Below, piece by piece: positions 35,589-44,200 of a DNA stretch of 64,000 bases (its first letter is position 1; every line of letters begins with the position of its first letter). Where the stretch lies: assembly GCA_016745035.1 (NCBI GenBank), contig JADGDE010000001.1, forward strand, positions 1,202,241 through 1,266,240, given 5' to 3'. Made by a program: the position numbers and the translations under genes. The notes beneath the pieces are model-generated. The model saw nothing but the letters and a program-made list of their open reading frames with translations. It had not been told where the DNA came from and searched no databases. Origin of the DNA: Thiotrichales bacterium. GTDB taxonomy: Bacteria; Pseudomonadota; Gammaproteobacteria; Beggiatoales; Beggiatoaceae.

Positions 35589-38159
35589 ATGAAAATTAAG
35601 CAAAAAATGCTACTCGGTTCTGCGTTGCTCGCGGCGATACCGGTGGCGATTACCGCGTACCTGATTAGTGGTATCGCAGGTAGCATCGGTGAGCAAGCGC
35701 TACAGACCACGGTACGTGGACATATTAGTTCGATTCGAGACTCGAAAAAACAGCAAATTGAGGATTATTTTGCTCTGGTAACTAACCAGTTACAATTCTT
35801 TGCTAGACAACCTTCTACCGTTGCAATGATGCACGAATTCAAACAAAGCTTCCCTGAATTTGAGCATGAAGCTGGTGGTTCTGGAGCAGAGGATGGCCCA
35901 CCTATCCCTGGCGTTGAATCAGCTGCAGAACCTTTGCCGATTGATGATTACCGCCTGTCTTTGGAAGATTATTACACCACTGAATTTGCGCAGGAATATG
36001 AGCAATTAAACCCTGATCAAGCACCTAATATGGTGCGAATTTTGGAGGCACTCAGCCCTAATAGTGTGGCCCTGCAATACCACTACATTACCAATAACCC
36101 TAACCCTTTAGGTACTAAAGAAGAGTTCTTAGCCTCACGGGATAACTCCAGTTACAGTGATGTACACAGACGTTATCACCCAACGGTTTATGACTTTGCC
36201 TCTCGTTTCTTATTTGAGGACATTTTCTTAATTGATAATGAAAGCGGCAATATTGTTTATTCCGTACTTAAAGAGGTGGATTTTGCCACCTCACTTAAAG
36301 ATGGACCTTTTTCAGGTGATGATGCTGGGGGTGCTACTCAAATTTATATGCGCCTAGCCGAAGCGGATACCGCAGATCAAATCGCACTGGTGGACTTTAG
36401 CCCTTACTTACCCAGCTATAAAAACCAAGCGGCCTTTATGGGCACACCTATTTTCAAAGGCGATGAGCAAATCGGCATTCTTATGTTCCAGCTCCCGATT
36501 GATAAAATTAACAATATTATGACCTATGACCGTTCATGGCGTTTGGATGAATCCGGTCGAACAGGTGAAACCATTATTGTGGCGGAAAACGGCACGATGC
36601 GTAATGACAGCCGGGCTTTCGTGGAAAACAGGGGTGATTACATTGCCTCGATTGAAGCGGTCGGGCTTTCAGCTGATATTATTTCCAATATGGAACAAAA
36701 AGATACCACGGTGGGACTGCAAACGGTGGATAACTCAGGCACGCGTGCCGCACTCTCAGGGGTAACCGGATTTGACTTATACGAAGACTACAAAGGTGAC
36801 TTTGTGCTCTCGGCGTACACACCTATTAATGTAAGCGGACTCTCATGGGCTATCTTCTCAACCTTGAGTGAAGCGGAATCATTCGAGCAGCTCGAAGCGC
36901 TAAAAGAAGGTATTAAAGATGGTTCTTATCCCATTGGTATCGCGGTCTTGGTCGGCGGGGCGCTGTTTGGTTTCCTCGTCTCGATTTTATTCTCACGCCC
37001 CATTAATCACTTGGAAACGGTTGTAACCAAGGTATCTAAAGGCGACTTTAACGCCCGTTCAGAAATTAAAACCAATGACGAACTAGAAACTCTCGGTAAA
37101 GCCTTTAATGGTCTACTCGATGAACGTTTGACCCAGCTCGCTAAAGCGGAGCGCGAAAATGAAATGCTCAATAACTCCATCATTGAACTCTTGAAAGCAT
37201 CTTTCCAGCTCTCTCAACGTGATCTAACTGTACAGGTTCCGGTAACAGAAGACGTAACCGGCCCGCTGGCTGACGCGATTAACCAGATGGCGACAGAAAC
37301 CTCTAAGGTACTACTTAACGTACGGAACATTACTGAGGACGTGGAACGCTCTTCCCATCAGGTGAAAGAACAGTCCGATAACGTAAACGAGGTAGCAGAA
37401 GCTGAACGTACCGTGGTAGCAACCACCATGTCCGAGCTAGCGGCAGCGTCCGAGGCGATGAATAAAATTGCGGAAGTTGCGCAATCTTGTAACGAAATCG
37501 CAGCAGAGGCGACCCGCTCCACACAGGTGGCGCTAGAGACAGTAACAGGTACTGTGAACGGGATGGGCGAAATTCGTGAAACCATTCATGAAACTGAAAA
37601 ACGGATTAAACGTCTCGGTGAACGTTCTCAGGAGATTTCCGGTATCGTTGACATCATTAACAACATCGCGGAACGGACACACGTACTTGCGCTTAACGCA
37701 TCCATGCAGGCGGCGGCGGCTGGTGAAGCCGGTCGTGGTTTCTCGGTGGTTGCGGATGAGGTACAGCGACTCGCTGAAAGTTCTCGTAATGCGACATCAC
37801 AAATCTCGGCTTTGGTGAAAAACATTCAGGTGGAAACCAACGACACCATCGCGACAATGGATAAAACCATTGGACAGGTGGTTGACGGCTCGAGGCTCGC
37901 AGAACGGGCGGGTGAGCAGATGAAAGATACTCAGGATACCACGGCTAACTTGGTAAAAGTGGTAGAACAAATCACCATCGCCTCACAACAACAGGCGCGA
38001 ATCAGTAACGAGTTACGTGAACACGCGCTCTCGATTCAAACCAGCTCCGAGGAAACCGGGCGGCAGCTTGAAGAGCAATCTATCCAAACCGATAACCTTG
38101 TAGCGTTCTCGCAACAACTTATCGAATCTATTCGGGTATTCAAACTGCCAACAGCGTAA
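35589..38159 (+). CDS. methyl-accepting chemoreceptor, PilJ-like
   Basis: An 856-residue receptor: TM1 about 8-30, large periplasmic Cache-like sensor, TM2 about 447-470, HAMP about 471-525, a second HAMP-like segment (SQRDLTVQVPVTEDVTGPLA) and the signalling domain. The tip is IIDNIAERTHVLALNASMQA-like (IINNIAERTHVLALNASMQA, then AAAGEAGRGFSVVADEVQRLAE), the ALNAxxQAAxAGEAGRGF form found in PilJ. The sensor is homologous to that of the degenerate cyclase-type protein at 17898 (LQYHYIT, RYHPTVYDFASRFLFEDIFLI, VDFATSLKDGPF). It probably senses a ligand, alone or through the lipoprotein at 33835, and controls type IV pili or gliding. Intact; no truncation. Confidence 0.93.
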   Translation: MKIKQKMLLGSALLAAIPVAITAYLISGIAGSIGEQALQTTVRGHISSIRDSKKQQIEDYFALVTNQLQFFARQPSTVAMMHEFKQSFPEFEHEAGGSGAEDGPPIPGVESAAEPLPIDDYRLSLEDYYTTEFAQEYEQLNPDQAPNMVRILEALSPNSVALQYHYITNNPNPLGTKEEFLASRDNSSYSDVHRRYHPTVYDFASRFLFEDIFLIDNESGNIVYSVLKEVDFATSLKDGPFSGDDAGGATQIYMRLAEADTADQIALVDFSPYLPSYKNQAAFMGTPIFKGDEQIGILMFQLPIDKINNIMTYDRSWRLDESGRTGETIIVAENGTMRNDSRAFVENRGDYIASIEAVGLSADIISNMEQKDTTVGLQTVDNSGTRAALSGVTGFDLYEDYKGDFVLSAYTPINVSGLSWAIFSTLSEAESFEQLEALKEGIKDGSYPIGIAVLVGGALFGFLVSILFSRPINHLETVVTKVSKGDFNARSEIKTNDELETLGKAFNGLLDERLTQLAKAERENEMLNNSIIELLKASFQLSQRDLTVQVPVTEDVTGPLADAINQMATETSKVLLNVRNITEDVERSSHQVKEQSDNVNEVAEAERTVVATTMSELAAASEAMNKIAEVAQSCNEIAAEATRSTQVALETVTGTVNGMGEIRETIHETEKRIKRLGERSQEISGIVDIINNIAERTHVLALNASMQAAAAGEAGRGFSVVADEVQRLAESSRNATSQISALVKNIQVETNDTIATMDKTIGQVVDGSRLAERAGEQMKDTQDTTANLVKVVEQITIASQQQARISNELREHALSIQTSSEETGRQLEEQSIQTDNLVAFSQQLIESIRVFKLPTA

Positions 38160-38231
38160 ACGACAGGATAGCCCCCTTATGCTATGCTGGGGGCAAATCA
38201 CTTCACAAGATAACCAAAGGGTGAATTCGCC

Positions 38232-41200
38232 ATGGCGGAGCACACAGACAACACACATAATGAATCAACGCAAGCCTCGATGTCTTGGGATGATTTGATG
38301 CGTGAAATCGGCGATGATGCACATCTTGCGGTGAATGAACTTGATGATAATGAGACTGAAAGTTTAGCTGGGGACTCACCTCATGATGAGGTGACACCCT
38401 CAACCTCAAGCACTGAACAATTTACTGAGTCTGAATTTGAAAGCCTAATTGAGGCCGATGATCTCAATGATTTAGAACAACAGTTGTCGATGGATCAAGA
38501 AAGTGTGTTTGAACCAGATAATACGCCTGAACAAGGGCTTGAAACCTCAGATATTTTTGATGAAGACATCGACCTGGGTACACATGATATGCCAGATCCT
38601 CTATTACAAGATGCCTTGGATGAAGAATTAGCCAATGTATCAGGCGTTTTAGATGGACTAGAAGATCTCAGCGCTGATGATGAAAACTTACTAGCTGAAC
38701 TTGATGACAATTTAGAACTAGAAGAAAATGAGGCGTTATCAGATTTACTTGGAGATCTCGATACAGAATTAAGCGCATCTGACGATGACTTAGCCGCCCA
38801 ATTTATTGATGGCAATGAGGGTTCTGATGATATTGAAGCGGATATGTTTACCTTAGATGACAAGGATGAAGATAATACCGATACCTCAACACTAAGCCAA
38901 GATTTGTCCGAATTATCAGATATTCTTGCTGACATCAAAGAAGAACCCGATACAAATAGTCACGTTGTCTCTGAAGAGGAAAGCATTAACCTCTCTAGCC
39001 TAGCTCAACCTCTGGTTGATCAAATGGCAAAACTGAGCTTAAGTTTTGGGCAAATTATCACCGCTGAAAATGACACAGAAACCTTATATCAAGCATTAAA
39101 AGACTACGAAGAGGGCTTGCGTTGTTTTTGGGAACAAGTCGAAAAATATGCAGGCTTAAACCATTTTTGTCAGTTTATTCAAGATAATAGCTTAATACTG
39201 GCGCAATTAAGTCAAACTGAACGCCAACAATACAGCCTACTAGAACGTTGGCCAGGCATTATGCTCAACTATTTAATGATTCCACAAGAATCTATTGATG
39301 AATTGGTTGATTATGTCGCTGATGAACATTGGCCTAGACCTTTAAGTTTAAAAGAGCTGGATGTGTTGCGCTCTTTATTACAAAAACTCGCAGGTATCCC
39401 CACAGAAACCATCAGTTCTAATTCCAATCATGCCCCATCGATTCAAGAAGATGATTATCATGATTTTGTCTCAGAGCCAAATGAATTAGATCAACAAGAG
39501 GCTGATTTAGCCTCATTAATCACAGAAGACGGCGATGCCGATCAGCATGATGATTATGCGGTTATGATGGAGGCACTCGCCAGTGAAGATAGCCCGGCAA
39601 ACAACACAGATAATGCCGAGGATACCAATTTAACACATGATGATAGTGATGATGACTATCAAGCTGTAATGAATTCTTTAGGTTTAGATGATAATGAGAT
39701 GGCAGATAATCATATCTCAGAACATGATGATCTCATGGATTTAGCTCCTGCCGGACCTAGCGAAGAACAGGCAGCTGATTATAGCGATATGATGCAAGCC
39801 TTAGCAGACGAGCACGTTGATGACTTAGAAACACGCCCGAATGTTGATAATACTGATGAAAATAATTTAAGCACGGATGTGCTTGATGAGAGTCTCGAAG
39901 ATTTAGATGCACTTACCGCTGCTGATGATTTAACTGAAAACAATGCGCTTAGCAACGATTTGGAAGTCTTAGCTGGTGATAATCTTGACGACTTAGAAAC
40001 GCTAGCTGATGAAGATAATGTAAGCGCTGATGTACTTGATGACAGTCTCGAAGATTTAAATGCCCTCAGCGCTGCTGATGATTTAACTGAAGACAGTGAG
40101 CTTAGCAACGACTTAGAAGCCTTGGCTGATGATAATCTTGATGACCTAGAAACATTAGCTGATGAAGATAATGTAAGCGCTGATGTGCTTGATGACAGTC
40201 TTGAAGATTTAGATGCGCTTAGCACCGCTGAGGATTTAACTGAAGACGACAATGCGCTTAGCAACAATTTAGAAACTTTGGCTGATGCAAATAATTTAAG
40301 CGTCGATGTGCTTGATGACAGTCTCGAAGATTTAGGTGCATTTAACGCCGCTGATGATTTAACTGAAGACAATGTGCTTAGCAACGATTTAGAAGCTTTA
40401 GCTGGTGATAATTTTGACGACCTAGAAGCATTAGTTGATGAAGATAATGTAAGCGCTGAAGCACTTGATGACGATCTTGAAGATTTAGATGCGCTTAGCA
40501 CCGCTGAGGATTTGACTGAAGACAGTTTAAGCGCTGATACACTTGATGACAGTCTCGAAGATTTAGGTGCATTTAACGCCGCTGATGATTTAACTGAAGA
40601 CAATGAGCTTAGCAGCGATTTAGAAGCCTTGGCTGGTGATAATCTTGATGACTTAGAAGCGTTAACTGATGAAGATAATTTAAGCACTGATGTGCTTGAT
40701 GACAGTCTTGAAGATTTATATGCGCTTAGCACCGCTGATGATTTAACTGAAGACAGTACGCTTAGCCGCGACTTAGAAACTTTAGCTGGTGATAATCTTG
40801 ACGACCTAGAAGCGCTAGCTAATGAAGATAATTTAGGCACTGATACACGTGATGACAGTCTCGAAGATTTAGGTGTATTTAACGCCGTTGATGATTTAAC
40901 TGAAGGCAATGAGCTTAGCAGCGATTTAGAATCATTTGTCGATACAGATATTTTGGACGACACCAGCGAGCTGGTAGACGACTTAAGTGCGTTAGGTGTT
41001 GTGGATAGTTTAGCCACTAGCACCAGTACCGAAGAAGAAAACGACCTCAGTGATGAACTCAGCGCCCTTGCGGTTGCCAGTTTTGATTCTGAAGCAGTCG
41101 ATGAAATCGAGGTCACAACAGGCAATGCTGATTTAGAACACTTAGCTGCTATTGCACAATCTTTGAGCCAAAAGCAAACGCAACTATCAGAACAACTAGG

Positions 41201-44200
41201 ACAATTATTATTTGCTGAATCAGAAAGTGAAACCTTACTAAACGCAGCTAGCGATTACAGTGAAACGGTACAAAGTTTATGGGATAAAGCTGAAACCCAG
41301 CAATTAACCGGTGTTCAAGGTGTTTTTGATTTTATCAATGCCAATGTAATGGCGTTGAGCATGGCAGACGAAGAGCAACGTCAAAACGCGGCAGATTGCT
41401 TTATGGCATGGCCAGAGCAATTGATAGCCTATTTACAAAATGGCAATGAGGCGATAGAGCCTTTATTAACTCATTTACAAGATCCTGCATGGGCAGAACC
41501 TTTGCCTGTCGATCAAATTGTTATTTTACGAGAACAATTACATGTAGCTGAGCCTGTGCAAGCAGAACCTGTCGATGATGACACCTTAGTATTAGCAACA
41601 AAAGCCTGTGATAATGATGCCGATGCCATTTCGCCATTATCAGCGCTAACAGGCGTGCTGACAGAACACGGGGAATCGCTGAATCAGCAGTTACAACAAA
41701 TTATCCATACGGCAGATGGTGAAGAGAGCTTATTAGAAGCCGTTGGCGAATATACCGAAACGCTGCAAAATGTACGTGATTGTGCGACAGATGAACAAGC
41801 GACCGGCGTTGAGATGCTCTGCGATTTTGTCAGTGAAAACATCATGAGTTTTGCGATGCAATCACAAGCTGAGCGAGAAGAAAAAGGTGAGTTATTTAGC
41901 CGTTTTTCTGAGCAATTGCTTGATTATAGTCTCGCCCCCGCAGAAACCTTGCCTGATTTGTTGACATCCCTTGAAGATCCAAACTGGTCTCAAGCTTGTG
42001 AAAACTTAGATGAAATCAAGCAAGGCTTTGGTGCGCCAGCAGCTGATAATATTGATGTTGACGTGTTGGCAGATGTCGATGATTTAGATAGCTTAAGTGA
42101 TGACTTGGATGAATTTAGCACTGACACAGATGCCGAGCCCGAGCCTTTATTAGCCGTCAGTGATGCTGTGTTGGAACAAACCGATATCTTAACTCAGCAA
42201 TTAGATGCCATCATGCAAGCTGAGGATGAAAGCGAAACCTTGCTAGAGGCGGTTGGCAGTTACACCGAAACCGTGCAAGTCGTTTGGGATGCTGCCGAGC
42301 AAGACAATGCCGAGGGCGTGCAACAACTGTGCGACTTTATCAATGAAAATGTCATGGCTCTAGGGATGCTTGGACAAGCTGAGCGTGCGCAAAGCCAAGA
42401 AAATTTCCAAGAATGGGCATTGTTGTTGATGAGCTATGCGCAACTCCCAAGCGAGGGCATTGATGACTTGATGGGCTTGCTGGAAAACCCCGCATGGCCA
42501 CAAGCTTTGGAAGACCCCAACAGCTTACGTGAACAATTAGCGGTATTGGGTGCAGGCAGTAGCGAAAGCGATGACATTGATGAGGCTTGGGTCGATCCTT
42601 TAGCTGAATTTGACGACAGCCTCAGCCTTGATGACAATAGCGCCGCTGCACTCGATCCAGTTGTCGATGTGATTGCCAAAATTGATAATGATTTGGCAAC
42701 ACAATTGCAAACCTTGGTCAGCGCCGATGATGATAGCGAAGCACTCTTAGAAGCCACTTCTAGCTATACCGAGTTAGTCCAAGAAATTTGGGATTGTGCC
42801 GAGCCTCTGGGCGCTACCGGAGTTCAAAGTGTCTGTGATTTCATCAATGAAAATAGCATGGCGCTGGGTATGTTGGACAAATCCCAACGGGCTGAGGGCG
42901 AAATTAATTTTGGATTGTGGTCCGGTCTTTTATTAGACTATGCCCAAGACCCCAGTGCCAATGTTGAACTGTTGGTACAACAATTACAAGATGCTGCATG
43001 GCCAGCCCCTATGTCTGCTGAGCAGGCAAGTGTTTTAGACGGAGAGCTAAAACAACTGGGCGTGACAGCAAGTGCATCAACAAGCCTTAATACAGAGATA
43101 AATCTGGGTTCAAGTGCACAAACAGAACAAGTAACAAACACCTTAACGGCTGCGGCTGAGCCCTTATCAACAGCATTGGAGATACTGGTATCTATGGATA
43201 ATTCAAGCGATGTCTTCTTAGAAGCAATAGACACATATACCACCCATGTACAAGCTGTTTGGGATGAGGCTGAGCAAGCTAACTTGGTGGGTTTACAAGA
43301 TGTATGTACTTTTGTAAATGACAACATTTTAATGTTAAGTGCCGAAGACACCGCCGTTCGCCAAGCCGTTCAAGGGCAACTTGAACAATGGCCGATGCTG
43401 GTACTTGATTATCTCACCTCTCCTGCCGAGGGCTTAGACCCGCTCGTTAGCTTATTGCAAGATGGACAATGGGCAACGCCTTTAGATGCTGAGCAAGCTG
43501 GCGCTTTGCGCGAGCGTTTGCAGCAAGGCGCAGGTGAGGGCGGTACAGCAGATGAAATCGATATTGATGATTTGCTGGATATGCCAGCCGAGGTCGAGGC
43601 AATTCCAGAGCCAGAGGCAGCGGTTGAAGAAGCTCCCGCCGAGCCACCAGCGGACTTGGGCGTTGAAGCCGATGAAGGCATTTCTTTGGGTAATGCCGAA
43701 ATGCTGGAAATGCTGCGCGGTGAAATCATCGATGCCAGTGAAGATTTGCGCACCTCCTTAGAGCAGTTCGTCGCACTAGAAAATGACGACCCTGCCTTTT
43801 TAGAAGCCACCGAAAACTATACCGATGTCGTTGGGCGTTTGGTCATGGCGGCTGAAATGGTTGGCTTACCGGGTTTGCAAGCGGTCGGCGAGTTTGTAAT
43901 TGCTAATGTCACCGAGTTAGGAACAGCTGATAAAGCGGCAAGACAAGCCGCGCACTCGGCGATTGATGTCTGGCCAGAGTTGGTACTTAAATATTTAGAA
44001 GCGCCACAAGAACACGTCATCGCCCTTCTCAATCACTTGCGTGAATCTTATTGGCCATCGCCGTTGCCAGACGAGCGCGCGCACGAATTATTAAACAGCC
44101 TCTCTACCAGCACAGCGGTAGAAGAAGATCCAGCAGATGCTGAACCTGCGCGGGCAACCCAAGCTAAGCCTGAAGATGTGCTGTTGCAAATTCCTGAGGA

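Noticed and set aside
39779..41125. Long Ser-rich frame on the minus strand inside the CheA gene
   Set aside because: It is the mirror of the Asp/Glu/Leu-rich acidic repeats of the sense gene, with no ribosome site or plausible start.
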